In this document: positions 1 to 7,796 of the stretch, piece by piece
Layout of the letters: each line of letters starts with the position of its first letter
How positions within the stretch are numbered: the first letter of the stretch is position 1
NCBI RefSeq assembly: GCF_035784015.1
Contig: NZ_JALKOW010000001.1
Reading direction: 5' to 3' (one strand)
From: Comamonas sp009360615
GTDB taxonomy: Bacteria > Pseudomonadota > Gammaproteobacteria > Burkholderiales > Burkholderiaceae_C
Length of the DNA stretch: 64,000 nucleotides
Made by a program: the position numbers and the translations under genes
The notes under the pieces: model-generated
What the model was told of the DNA's origin: nothing
The model's database searches: none
The model's input: only the letters and a program-made list of their open reading frames with translations

Positions 1-1106
1 CCCAGTACTCCGCTCGCAGAATAGCCCTGGCCCATGATGGCCGAGAGCAGATAGTCCTGCTTGGTCTCGCCCCAGCGCGTGGTGTTGCGCAGCCTGGTGG
101 TGGATGTGAAGTCATGCTCCACCTTCAGCGTCGCCATGGTGGCCGTCACATCGTCGTGATCGGAGGCCGTGCCGTAGAAGTTCTTGCTGTTGACGCGTGC
201 TGCCGAATCCAGAAAGGCGCGGCGGCCTGCATAGCCTGCAGCGTCGGGCGAGGTGTAGCCGGGCAGGCCGATGGTGGCGACGCCGCCGTCGGGCACATTG
301 CTCTGCTTGATGTGCAGCAGGTTCACGAACACGCGGGTGGGCGAGTTCAGGCCGAAGGCCAACGAGGGCGCAATGCCCCAGCGGTTGTTCTCGATGCCGT
401 TGCGGCCCGCCACATTGGCGTCCTGGGCCATGGCGTTCAGGCGCACTGCCGTGCCGGTCTCGGCATTGATGACGCGATTCAGGTCGATGCTGGCACGCTT
501 GTAGCTGGCCGAACCCAGGCCCAGAGAGCCGCCGAAGCTGTTGTTCAGATGGGCCTGCTTGCTCACCAGATTGATGGCACCCGTGGGGGCGCTGCGGCCA
601 TAGTCCGTGCCGGCCGGGCCCTTGGTGACTTCGACCTGGTCGATGTTGAACATATCGCGCGAGATCGAGCCGATGTCGCGCACGCCGTCCACGTAGATGC
701 TGCTGGAGCTGTCGAAGCCGCGCATATAGACGGCGTCGCCCGTGCTGGTGTTGCCGTTCTCGCCTGCGTAGAAGGTGCCGGCGCCGGGCACATTGCGCAG
801 CGCCTCGGTCAGCGTGGTGGCGCCTTGCTCCTGCAGCAGCTGCTCCTTGATGACGTTGACGGTCTGCGTGGTGTTGACCAGCGGCTGGGTGAACTTGGGC
901 GAAGACAGCTGGCCGGGCGTGTAGCCGGTGTCGGCATTGCCCTCCACCTTGACTTCCTTGAGTGTGGTTTCGGCGGACTGGGCCATTGCCGGCATTGCCA
1001 GGGTGGCACCGGCCAGCACGGTGGCGCAGGCGACCAGACCGGCGGAGGAAGGCAAGCGGCCCGCGGAATGCTTGCGGCTTTGGATATAGATGTTGGATTG
1101 AGCCAT
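1..1106 (-). CDS. TonB-dependent catecholate siderophore receptor (Fiu-like), 3' end outside window
   Basis: Outer-membrane receptor that would import ferric catecholate siderophores using TonB energy. Reading the minus strand from the ATG at 1106 gives one open frame to the window edge, about 368 residues without a stop. Residues 1-42 look like a signal peptide ending AMA. A TonB-box-like stretch and a plug domain follow (about residues 60-185), with the typical plug phrases YMRGFDSSSSIYVDGVRD, QVEVTKGPAGTDYGRSA and TGAINLVSK. The beta-barrel begins afterwards and is truncated; full-length relatives are roughly 700-780 residues. A Fur box lies about 135 bases upstream. The phrasing fits the Fiu/monomeric catecholate group, but the exact substrate is not certain. 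Confidence 0.9.
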   Translation of the reverse strand, partial: MAQSNIYIQSRKHSAGRLPSSAGLVACATVLAGATLAMPAMAQSAETTLKEVKVEGNADTGYTPGQLSSPKFTQPLVNTTQTVNVIKEQLLQEQGATTLTEALRNVPGAGTFYAGENGNTSTGDAVYMRGFDSSSSIYVDGVRDIGSISRDMFNIDQVEVTKGPAGTDYGRSAPTGAINLVSKQAHLNNSFGGSLGLGSASYKRASIDLNRVINAETGTAVRLNAMAQDANVAGRNGIENNRWGIAPSLAFGLNSPTRVFVNLLHIKQSNVPDGGVATIGLPGYTSPDAAGYAGRRAFLDSAARVNSKNFYGTASDHDDVTATMATLKVEHDFTSTTRLRNTTRWGETKQDYLLSAIMGQGYSASGVL

Positions 1107-1445
1107 GTTGACAGGACTTGGGTGAAGACAGTTGGCTGGCGGGTTTGGGCTGTCTGCACTTGTGATGCGGCCGCAGGCGCTGGAAGGCGTGCTGGCGAAG
1201 TCCTGGCTGGCTAAAGCGTACTCGGGTACGAATGTAGCGAATGATAATGATTCTTAATATAACTTTGCGAAAGTTTACGGAGAATCATGTCTTGCGTTGT
1301 TGCACAGCAACATGATCGGGATAGGCGGGCACTCGCTTCACTTCGGATATGAGAGCGGCTACCGCCTTTCCTATCTGTATCTCAAGGTGCCAGGCCATTG
1401 AAATCATCTAACAGCATGCGCTGCCTGCTTCTTTTTTGAGAGTCT
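1107..1445. other. Intergenic region between receptor and MarR genes
   Basis: About 340 bases with no convincing gene. It holds the receptor's leader and Fur box and, further upstream, an imperfect inverted repeat at 1284-1316 whose outer arms are atcatgt and acatgat. Both flanking genes are on the minus strand, so this region must contain the receptor promoter and the end of the MarR transcript. I saw no clear rho-independent terminator. Confidence 0.5.
1240..1258 (-). promoter_or_regulatory. Fur box upstream of the siderophore receptor
   Basis: The 19 bases aatgataatgattcttaat closely match the Fur consensus built from GATAAT hexamers (GATAATGATAATCATTATC). The site lies upstream of the receptor gene, so the receptor should be repressed when iron is plentiful. 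This is inference from motif and context. Confidence 0.8.
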
Positions 1446-1889
1446 TTACGGTCGCGTAGCCTGGGCGCTGTCCCTGGCTTGCAGCAGCAGCCCGTGCAGC
1501 AAGCCCTGCTGGGCTTCGGGAAAGTCGCTGAGCAGCTCGGCGGCGATCTGCTCGCGGCGGCGACCGAGCTGATCGAACAGCTGCTGTCCCCGGGCGCTGA
1601 GTTGCAGGCAGCGTACGCGCTTGTCGGCTTCGCTGGCCGAGCGCTCCAGCCAGCCCTTGTCCTGCAACTGGGCCAGGGTGCGCGCCATCTGGGCCTTGTC
1701 GGTGTGGCTATGCTCGACCAGTTCCTTTTGCGTGATGCCGGGGTGGCGACCGGTGTGCATGAGGATGCGGAATTCGTTGAAGGTTAGCCCCGGCTGCACC
1801 GCTTCAAGCGTCTCAAGCAGGCGCGCGCGAAACAGGTGCAGCAGATCGTGCAGCACCTCGAACACATCGGCGGCAATGGATGAACTCAT
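1446..1889 (-). CDS. MarR-family transcriptional regulator
   Basis: A 147-residue winged-helix repressor-type protein of normal MarR length. Residues 34-110 form the winged helix: a helix around FNEFRILM, a recognition-helix region around TQKELVEHSHTDKAQMARTL, then a wing with the typical DKRVRCLQLS (residues 87-96). MarR proteins bind short palindromes as dimers and often respond to small ligands or redox. A 15-base palindrome lies 18 bases upstream of its start and also in front of the divergent siderophore-interacting flavoprotein, so it probably controls itself and that gene. The ligand cannot be told from sequence. Confidence 0.88.
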   Translation of the reverse strand: MSSSIAADVFEVLHDLLHLFRARLLETLEAVQPGLTFNEFRILMHTGRHPGITQKELVEHSHTDKAQMARTLAQLQDKGWLERSASEADKRVRCLQLSARGQQLFDQLGRRREQIAAELLSDFPEAQQGLLHGLLLQARDSAQATRP

Positions 1890-1906
1890 GGTGGGAAAGG
1901 TTGTTT

Positions 1907-1921
1907 GTTGACTTAGTCAAC
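1907..1921. promoter_or_regulatory. Palindromic operator between marR and the siderophore-interacting protein gene
   Basis: The sequence gttgacttagtcaac has 7-base arms around a single central base and sits in the 67-base divergent intergenic space. Size, symmetry and position are those expected for a MarR dimer site. The assignment to this MarR is inferred. Confidence 0.7.
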
Positions 1922-1956
1922 TTATTAATGGATATTTCGTGGACTTTATCAACTGA

Positions 1957-2757
1957 ATGAAAATCATGTCCAACACCGAGACAGTGTCCATCATGCAGCG
2001 TGTACGCCACGAATTCCGCTCGCGCCATGTGCAGTTGCTGGCGCGCGAGCAGCTCAGCCCCGGCTTTATCCGCCTGACCGTGGGCGGCCCCGAACTGGCA
2101 GGCTTTGTCAGCGCGGGCTTTGACGACCATACCAAGCTCATCCTGCCCCAGGCCGGGATGGACAGGCCCAATCTGCCGCAGATGGTCGACGGTCGCCCGC
2201 ATATCGACGGCGAACGCCCCACCATGCGCGACTACACGCCGCTGAACTACGACGCGGCCCGCAAAACGCTGCAGCTGGAGTTCGCCGGGCATGGCTCGGG
2301 CCCTGCCGTGGAATGGGCACGCACAGCCCCCATCGGCCAATGGCTGGGTCTGGCCGGCCCGCGCGGCAGCCTGGTTGTCCCCGCCGATCTGGACTGGCAT
2401 GTGCTGCTGGGCGATGAAAGCGCCATGCCCGCGATGGAGCGCCGTCTGGCGGAACTGCCGGCCGGCAGCCGCGCCATCGTGCGGGTGCAGATCGGCAACC
2501 CGGCAGACCAGCGTCGCTGGAGCAGTGCCGCGCAGCTGGATCTGCAATGGGTGGAGTCCCTGGCCGCTGCCGTCGATGCGCTGGAGCTGCCGGAGGGCGA
2601 GGGCTTTGTCTGGGCGGCGGGCGAGAATCGTGCCATGGCCGATCTGCGCAAGCGCATTCTGGCCAAGTCCGGTGCCCATCCCAAGCGCATGCGGATTGCT
2701 TCCTACTGGAAGCAGGGCGAGGCCGCCCACCACGAGGAACTGAGCGCGAATGACTGA
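1957..2757 (+). CDS. Siderophore-interacting protein (FAD-dependent ferric-siderophore reductase, ViuB/SIP family)
   Basis: Cytoplasmic flavoprotein that would reduce imported ferric siderophore and release iron. The 266 residues match the family's usual 240-280. The FAD-binding phrase MRDYTPLNYD (R91, Y93, T94) is the SIP signature, followed by GHGSGPAVEWA and GPRGS. The C-terminal SIP domain has the late phrase FVWAAGENRAM before RKRILA. Two starts are possible, ATG 1957 and ATG 1966; neither has a strong ribosome-binding site. The bases aatgaaaatcat at 1956-1967 resemble the core of a Fur box and overlap the start. The gene overlaps the next by 8 bases, so the two are co-transcribed. Confidence 0.9.
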   Translation: MKIMSNTETVSIMQRVRHEFRSRHVQLLAREQLSPGFIRLTVGGPELAGFVSAGFDDHTKLILPQAGMDRPNLPQMVDGRPHIDGERPTMRDYTPLNYDAARKTLQLEFAGHGSGPAVEWARTAPIGQWLGLAGPRGSLVVPADLDWHVLLGDESAMPAMERRLAELPAGSRAIVRVQIGNPADQRRWSSAAQLDLQWVESLAAAVDALELPEGEGFVWAAGENRAMADLRKRILAKSGAHPKRMRIASYWKQGEAAHHEELSAND

Positions 2758-3025
2758 AGAGCCAAGTCCGCCTTCACGACTCACTGCAATACCGCGTCGC
2801 AAGCTGCACAAGCGCTACACACCCCTGGTGTTTGCCTTCTACATGGCGCTGATCATGGCGTTCTTCATGTGCTGCATCATCGTGGCTGCCAGCGGCGGTC
2901 TGGGGGCTGGCTATGGATGGCGAGTGCTCAAGGCCTATGCGCTGGCCATGCCTTCGGCCTTTGCTTGTGTGGTGCTGGTGCGTCCGCTGGTCATGCGGCT
3001 GGTTGCCGCCACCGTGCAGCACTGA
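2750..3025 (+). CDS. DUF2798 family small membrane protein
   Basis: A 91-residue protein with a basic N-terminus (RRKLHKRY) and two hydrophobic segments, about residues 27-48 and 58-86, joined by a short loop. This layout fits DUF2798, a family of unknown function. The gene overlaps the flavoprotein gene by 8 bases, so it is probably translationally coupled and may have an accessory role at the membrane in the same iron process. That role is a guess from context only. Confidence 0.75.
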   Translation: MTEEPSPPSRLTAIPRRKLHKRYTPLVFAFYMALIMAFFMCCIIVAASGGLGAGYGWRVLKAYALAMPSAFACVVLVRPLVMRLVAATVQH

Positions 3026-3032
3026 GCGTTCC

Positions 3033-3995
3033 TCACTGATTGAGCAGGATGGGAGTACCGGCCGCATCGCGCCGCAGCTCGGCTGCGCCGCTGGCCACAA
3101 GGCTCTCGATCAGGCTGTCCAGCCATTGCTGTGCCGTTTGCGCGCCAAAGTAGCTCTGGTGCAGAGTGCCGAAATAGGGAGTGGCATGGACCCAGTTCTG
3201 CAACTCCTGCACCCTGATGCTTTGCCACTCCAGCAGCTTGTATTTGAGCAGCACCTTGGCGGCATAGCTGGCATGGCGCTCCGGCGCCCGGACAAAGCCG
3301 GCCAGCCGCTTGCGGGCAATGTCCAAAGCCTTGTGCACATCGCCAAACAAGCCACCATGGCCAGGAACGACCAGGCGGGGTTCGAGGCGCTCGATCACCT
3401 CCAGCGTCGCGGCGACCTCGTCAAAGGCGGCAATGCCTTCGATTTCGGGGAAGACCACACCAAAGCCGTTCTCCCACAGCGCATCGGCAGAGATCAGGAT
3501 GCGGCTGTCGGGCTCGAACAGAATCACCGAATGCGGATCATGGCCGGGGGCTGCATGGATCTGCCAGTCGCGGCCCGACAGGCGCACCGTGCTGCCGGGC
3601 TGCAGCGTGCCCGTGATGGCAAAACGCGGGCATTCCTGGCCCGTAGGGGCATAGCTGAGGGCGGCTGCGTCCCAGCTGCGCACCTGCTCGGCCTGGCCCG
3701 GTGCGATAAAGGTCTGCACCTGTGGATAAGCCTGCTGCAGCGCGGCATTGCCGCCGCAATGGTCGCTATGCAGATGGGTGTTGAGAATGCGCGCCAGCGG
3801 CTGACCGGCCAGCGTGCTGTCGATCAGCGCCAGGGTTTGCGCGCTATGCGCGACATAGCCGGTGTCGATGATGGCGGCGCCTTCGGCATCGCCGGCCTGC
3901 GCGGCAAAGACGATGTTGTTGGCCGACAGCCAGCCGCGCTCCAGCACGGTCATGCCGGGCGGCAGTAGGGCATGCATTGTCGGGGATGCATTCAT
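3033..3995 (-). CDS. MBL-fold metallo-hydrolase
   Basis: Metallo-beta-lactamase-fold hydrolase of 320 residues. The zinc-binding motif THLHSDHCGG is at residues 73-82; later ligands are expected in APGHDPHSV and VPGHGGLF. The C-terminal third has a helical extension seen in glyoxalase II-like and lactonase-like members. The ATG at 3995 is chosen because aggaga lies 8-9 bases upstream; a longer reading to 4055 has no such site. The substrate cannot be inferred, and the neighbours give no pathway. It converges on the DUF2798 gene with only 7 bases between. Confidence 0.85.
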   Translation of the reverse strand: MNASPTMHALLPPGMTVLERGWLSANNIVFAAQAGDAEGAAIIDTGYVAHSAQTLALIDSTLAGQPLARILNTHLHSDHCGGNAALQQAYPQVQTFIAPGQAEQVRSWDAAALSYAPTGQECPRFAITGTLQPGSTVRLSGRDWQIHAAPGHDPHSVILFEPDSRILISADALWENGFGVVFPEIEGIAAFDEVAATLEVIERLEPRLVVPGHGGLFGDVHKALDIARKRLAGFVRAPERHASYAAKVLLKYKLLEWQSIRVQELQNWVHATPYFGTLHQSYFGAQTAQQWLDSLIESLVASGAAELRRDAAGTPILLNQ

Positions 3996-4089
3996 CGGAC
4001 TGGTCTCCTGTGCGGTGCTTTGTGTTTTGCACAAGCCTAGCAGACCGCTCATCACGCAACTGTCGCGCGGGCGGGCCGCTCAGTGCAGT

Positions 4090-4542
4090 TCAGTGCGATT
4101 CGGCTGAAGACAGGATGTTGCGGCGAATCACCACGGGCTTGCCGCCAAAGCGCTGCTTGGACAGCCAGTGCGCCAGGGCCGAATCAAGATGCGTGGCGTG
4201 GCCGGGAAACCACTCCACCAGGGCCCGGGTCAGATCGCGGCAGAGCGCGACATGGCCTTCGGCGAGCTGGATGCGGACTTCCGCCACGGACTTGAGCACG
4301 GCCGCATGTTCGTCGATATGGCAGTCGCGCGGCGGGAACCCGGTGCTCAGCATCCACTGGTCTTCTTCGGCAAAGTGGTGCAGCAGATGGCTTTCCATGG
4401 CTTGCAGCAGGCCGGGCAGCTCGCTGTCTTCGCCAGTTTGCAGTAGGGCAATCAGCTCGACGAATTCCTCGTGCAGCTCGTCCATGGGCCCGTTGCCCAT
4501 GAGCAGATGGTCTCCCCAGACCAGGGTGGCGGTGTGGCTCAT
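4090..4542 (-). CDS. Bacteriohemerythrin-like protein
   Basis: A 150-residue four-helix hemerythrin-domain protein, predicted to bind O2 (or NO) at a non-haem di-iron centre. Candidate ligands are H24 in DELHEEF, H56 and E60 in LLHHFAEE, H75/H79 in CHIDEH, and the HATHLD pattern (HxxxxD) near the C-terminus. The ATG at 4542 is preferred (aagaag about 10 bases upstream); a longer reading would run into the tRNA terminator at 4669-4700. It is single-domain, so it is more likely an O2 carrier or sensor partner than a chemoreceptor. Confidence 0.85.
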   Translation of the reverse strand: MSHTATLVWGDHLLMGNGPMDELHEEFVELIALLQTGEDSELPGLLQAMESHLLHHFAEEDQWMLSTGFPPRDCHIDEHAAVLKSVAEVRIQLAEGHVALCRDLTRALVEWFPGHATHLDSALAHWLSKQRFGGKPVVIRRNILSSAESH

Positions 4543-4661
4543 GGCAATGTCTTCTTGTGAGTGCTTCGGAGTGTGCGCAGCTTGTCTCTGAAGACTATTA
4601 TGCAAGCCGTATCGGTGGGCAGGCATCCTCCAAAAAGAGGGGGGGCGGTCTGCCGTGCGGG

Positions 4662-4700
4662 CAAAGAAAAAGCCTCTTGAACCGAAATTCAAGAGGCTTT
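4662..4700 (-). terminator. Rho-independent terminator of the tRNA-Val pair
   Basis: The arms aaagcctcttgaa (4669-4681) and ttcaagaggcttt (4688-4700) form a perfect 13-base-pair stem with a 6-base loop. On the minus strand this is followed by a T-rich run. It begins 4 bases beyond the CCA end of the second tRNA. Confidence 0.9.
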
Positions 4701-4703
4701 GTC

Positions 4704-4778
4704 TGGTGCGCGATACATGGATCGAACATGTGACCCCTGCCGTGTGAAGGCAGTGCTCTACCGCTGAGCTAATCGCGC
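4704..4778 (-). tRNA. tRNA-Val (anticodon CAC), distal copy
   Basis: The minus strand folds as a 75-nt tRNA including an encoded CCA. Acceptor stem GCGCGAT/ATCGCGC, D-stem GCTC/GAGC, anticodon stem CTGCC/GGCAG around loop TTCACAC (anticodon CAC, reads GUG valine codons), and T-arm ACATG-TTCGATC-CATGT. The copy lies 6 bases downstream of an almost identical tRNA in the same transcript. Confidence 0.95.
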
Positions 4779-4784
4779 TTTAAC

Positions 4785-4859
4785 TGGTGGGTGATACATG
4801 GATCGAACATGTGACCCCTGCCGTGTGAAGGCAGTGCTCTACCGCTGAGCTAATCACCC
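4785..4859 (-). tRNA. tRNA-Val (anticodon CAC), proximal copy
   Basis: 75 nt with encoded CCA, the same D, anticodon and T arms as the neighbouring tRNA and the same anticodon CAC. Only the acceptor stem differs: GGGTGAT/ATCACCC, with two compensatory base-pair changes (pairs 2:71 and 4:69). Both copies are probably one transcript from a promoter in 4860-4925, where a minus-strand tagaat (-10-like) lies at 4870-4875. Confidence 0.95.
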
Positions 4860-4925
4860 GAAGACCGCAATTCTAGCAGCAACTTTGGCGGCCTTCGGGA
4901 AAACTCGTAAATTTTCTGAAAAAAG

Positions 4926-6626
4926 TCAGTTCGAGCGCAGCTCGCGCCGCAGGATCTTGCCCACATTGGTCTTGGGCAGCTCGTCGCGGAATTCGATATG
5001 GCGTGGTCGCTTGTAGCCCGTCAGCTGCTCCTGGCAGTAGCGCATCACGCGGTCTTCCGTCAGCGAGGGGTCGCTGCGCACCACATAGACCTTGATGGAT
5101 TCGCCCTGCTGGTCGTCCCTGACGCCCACGGCGGCGCATTCGAGCACTCCGGGGCACATGGAGATGACGTTTTCCAGCTCGTTCGGATAGACGTTGAAGC
5201 CGCTGACCACCATCATGTCCTTTTTGCGGTCGATGATGCGGGTGTAGCCCTCGTCGTCCAGCACGCCGATGTCGCCGGTGCGCATATAGCCGTCGGCCGT
5301 GAAGGCCTTGGCGGTTTCTGCCGGCTGGTTGTAATAGCCCTGCATGACGTTGGGGCCCTTGATGCACAGCTCGCCCGCCTGACCGTTGGGCAGGTCGCGG
5401 CCCTCATCGTCCTTGATGGCGACCGAGATGCCGGGCAGCGGCAGGCCGATGGTGCCGGTGAACTCCTTGTTGGTCACGGGATTGTTCGTGCCGATGGCGC
5501 AAGTCTCGCTCATGCCCCAGCCTTCGATCATGGCGCAGCCCGTGGTCTGCTGCCACTGACGCGCCGTGCCTTCGGACGCCGCCATGCCGCCGGCCTGGGA
5601 GATGAACAGTTGCGAGAAATCGAGCTGGCGAAACTCGGGGTTGTGGAGCAGGGCGTTGAACAAGGTGTTCACGGCGGGCAGCACGTGGAAGGGGCGCTTC
5701 TTGAGCACCTTGACGAATTTCGGGATATCGCGCGGATTGGGGATCAGGCTCAGGCTGCCGCCCAGTCGCATGGCAAACAGGCTCACGGTGAGCGCGAAGA
5801 TGTGATAGAGCGGCAAGGCCGCCACGATATGGGTTTCGTTGGCCCTGACCCGGCCTTCCAGCGCCGGGGTGAACCAGGTGTGGGCCTGCAGCGTGGCGGC
5901 AACGATATTGCGGTGGGTCAGCACCGCACCCTTGGACAGGCCCGTGGTGCCGCCGGTGTATTGCAGAAAGGCCACCGTATCCAGCGTGGCCGTGCTGGCG
6001 ACGAGCTTGCGTCCTGCGCCCTCGGCCAGGGCCTTGTTGAACAGCGTGACCTGGCGCGTCAGACCGGCACCGTCACTCAGAGGCAGATCGAAGGCCGGAA
6101 CCATCTTGGCCAGATGGCGCACGGCAAAGGTGATCCAGCTGCCATACAGGCCGCCGAGCAGATCGCCCATGCCGGTCAGGCAGATATGGCGGATGGAGCT
6201 GCGCTCCAGCACCTGGCCCAGGGTGTGGGCGAAGTTCTCCAGAATGATGATGGCTGTGGCGCCCGAGTCCCTGAGCTGGTGTTCGAGTTCGCGCGCCGTG
6301 TAGAGCGGGTTGACGTTGACGCAGGTGAATCCTGCGCGCAGCACCCCGGCCATGCTGACGGCGAACTGCGGCACATTGGGCAGCATGATGGCCACGCGCG
6401 CGCCCGGCTCCAGGCCCAGGCTCTGCAGCCAGGCTCCCATCTGTGCGGAGAATCGGTCCAGCTCGGCATAGCTCATCCAGCGGTCCATGCAGACGGAAAA
6501 AGGTCGTTCAGCATGCTGGGAAAAGGCTTCTTCGAGCAGATGTACCAGGGAGCGGTACTGCCCGGGCTGTACATCGTGCGGCACATCGGGCGGATAGTTC
6601 TTGAACCAGGGTGCGGCAGCGTCCAT
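4926..6626 (-). CDS. fadD: Long-chain fatty acid--CoA ligase
   Basis: Activates fatty acids to acyl-CoA via an acyl-adenylate, feeding beta-oxidation and lipid synthesis. The 566 residues match FadD (about 560). The AMP-binding P-loop YTGGTTGLSKGA is at 223-234; later adenylation motifs include EGWGMSE, GYMRTGDIG and DRKKDMMVVSGFNVYPNE. The C-terminal LPKTNVGKILRREL carries the catalytic lysine. It is a single gene, not part of the beta-oxidation operon at 54.7-64 kb, but it would supply that operon's substrate. Confidence 0.93.
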   Translation of the reverse strand: MDAAAPWFKNYPPDVPHDVQPGQYRSLVHLLEEAFSQHAERPFSVCMDRWMSYAELDRFSAQMGAWLQSLGLEPGARVAIMLPNVPQFAVSMAGVLRAGFTCVNVNPLYTARELEHQLRDSGATAIIILENFAHTLGQVLERSSIRHICLTGMGDLLGGLYGSWITFAVRHLAKMVPAFDLPLSDGAGLTRQVTLFNKALAEGAGRKLVASTATLDTVAFLQYTGGTTGLSKGAVLTHRNIVAATLQAHTWFTPALEGRVRANETHIVAALPLYHIFALTVSLFAMRLGGSLSLIPNPRDIPKFVKVLKKRPFHVLPAVNTLFNALLHNPEFRQLDFSQLFISQAGGMAASEGTARQWQQTTGCAMIEGWGMSETCAIGTNNPVTNKEFTGTIGLPLPGISVAIKDDEGRDLPNGQAGELCIKGPNVMQGYYNQPAETAKAFTADGYMRTGDIGVLDDEGYTRIIDRKKDMMVVSGFNVYPNELENVISMCPGVLECAAVGVRDDQQGESIKVYVVRSDPSLTEDRVMRYCQEQLTGYKRPRHIEFRDELPKTNVGKILRRELRSN

Positions 6627-6812
6627 GGAAGAGTGACCTTGCAGAAGCCGCCCGTCGTCCAGGGAAGAGGGGCGGCGGGTTGAACAACGGGAGCCAGCGT
6701 GCGAAACCTGCGCTGCGGATGATTCTGCGGATGCGGTCTGCCAGGGTCTACGGGGGCTTGTCCTAGGCGTGGACCGCCATGCTTGCTACGCTGCGCATGA
6801 GGAGGTGCCGCT

Positions 6813-7796
6813 TTGAATACCTGGTTCTGGCGCTGTGTGGTGACGGGCAGCTGGCTGGCGCTGCTGCTCTGGTGCAGCTATTGGTGGCCGCGCTCGGCCA
6901 CCGTGGCCTTGGCGGGCGCGATGCTGATTGCGAGCGGAGCCGGGCTGCAACTGGGCACGCAGATGCTGATGATGCGGGCGGTGCTGCGCAGTCGGGGCGT
7001 GCCGCTGCCGCCTGCCAAGGTCGCGCTGCAAGCCTGGCTGTCGGAGTGGCGCTGGGCCTGGCGGCTGTTCGGCTGGCAGATTCCTTTTGGCGAACATGCC
7101 GAGCCCGATGGAGTGCCTGCGGATTGCCGGGGCGAGTCCATGCGAGGGCAGGTGGGCGTGGTGCTGGTGCACGGCTATTTCTGCAACCGTGGCGTGTGGG
7201 CCGTCTGGCTGCGCGGTCTCAAGGCACGCGGAATTCCCTGCATGGCCATGACGCTGGAGCCCGCGCATGGCAGTCCTGTCGATGCCATGGTGGACGATCT
7301 CGACAGATGCGTGAAGGAGATTGTCCAGCGCACGCATCGTGCTCCGCTGCTGGTCGCGCACAGCATGGGCGGTCTGGTGGTGCGGGCCTGGCTCAAGCGG
7401 CTCGATGCCTACGAGCGTGGGCGCCATGCGGCCCATGTGGTCACGGTGGCCACGCCCCATGGCGGAGCCTGGCTGGCTCGGTTTGCGCAGCGCCTGCCTG
7501 CCGTGGACATACGCGAGGGCAGCGACTGGCTGCGGCGGCTGGGGCCGCCGCCCCCGGATGTGTCTTTCAGCTGCTGGTGCAGCAGCAGCGACAACATCGT
7601 CTTTCCTCCCGACCTGGCGATCCTGCCGGATGCGCAGTGCCACCAGGTCGACGATGCTGCGCATATGCAGTTGCTGTTTGACCCGCGTGTCTGGCAGCAC
7701 TGCCTGCAGCTGCGGGCTGCGCTGCAGGAGTGTCATCAGGCTGCCGAAGGCGGTGCCTCCGCAGCCGGCCCCGGAGCACGGGGCTGCGGGTCCTGA
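6813..7796 (+). CDS. Membrane-anchored alpha/beta hydrolase (lipase/esterase-like)
   Basis: 327 residues. The N-terminus has two hydrophobic segments (about 8-25 and 30-48), followed by an alpha/beta-hydrolase domain. Oxyanion-loop phrase VHGY is at 119-122; the nucleophile is S184 in AHSMGG; the likely acid is D260 in SSSDNIVFP; the likely histidine is H284 in DDAAHMQL. This complete triad resembles triacylglycerol-lipase and PGAP1-like enzymes. The start is a TTG with an excellent ribosome-binding site (aggaggtg, 6800-6807) 5 bases before it. The last 61 bases overlap the convergent channel gene on the opposite strand. Substrate unknown. Confidence 0.82.
   Translation: MNTWFWRCVVTGSWLALLLWCSYWWPRSATVALAGAMLIASGAGLQLGTQMLMMRAVLRSRGVPLPPAKVALQAWLSEWRWAWRLFGWQIPFGEHAEPDGVPADCRGESMRGQVGVVLVHGYFCNRGVWAVWLRGLKARGIPCMAMTLEPAHGSPVDAMVDDLDRCVKEIVQRTHRAPLLVAHSMGGLVVRAWLKRLDAYERGRHAAHVVTVATPHGGAWLARFAQRLPAVDIREGSDWLRRLGPPPPDVSFSCWCSSSDNIVFPPDLAILPDAQCHQVDDAAHMQLLFDPRVWQHCLQLRAALQECHQAAEGGASAAGPGARGCGS

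Noticed and set aside
4704..4859. tRNA genes as integration site of a mobile element
   Set aside because: No integrase or direct repeat of the tRNA 3' end seen; flanking genes are housekeeping or ordinary chromosomal genes.
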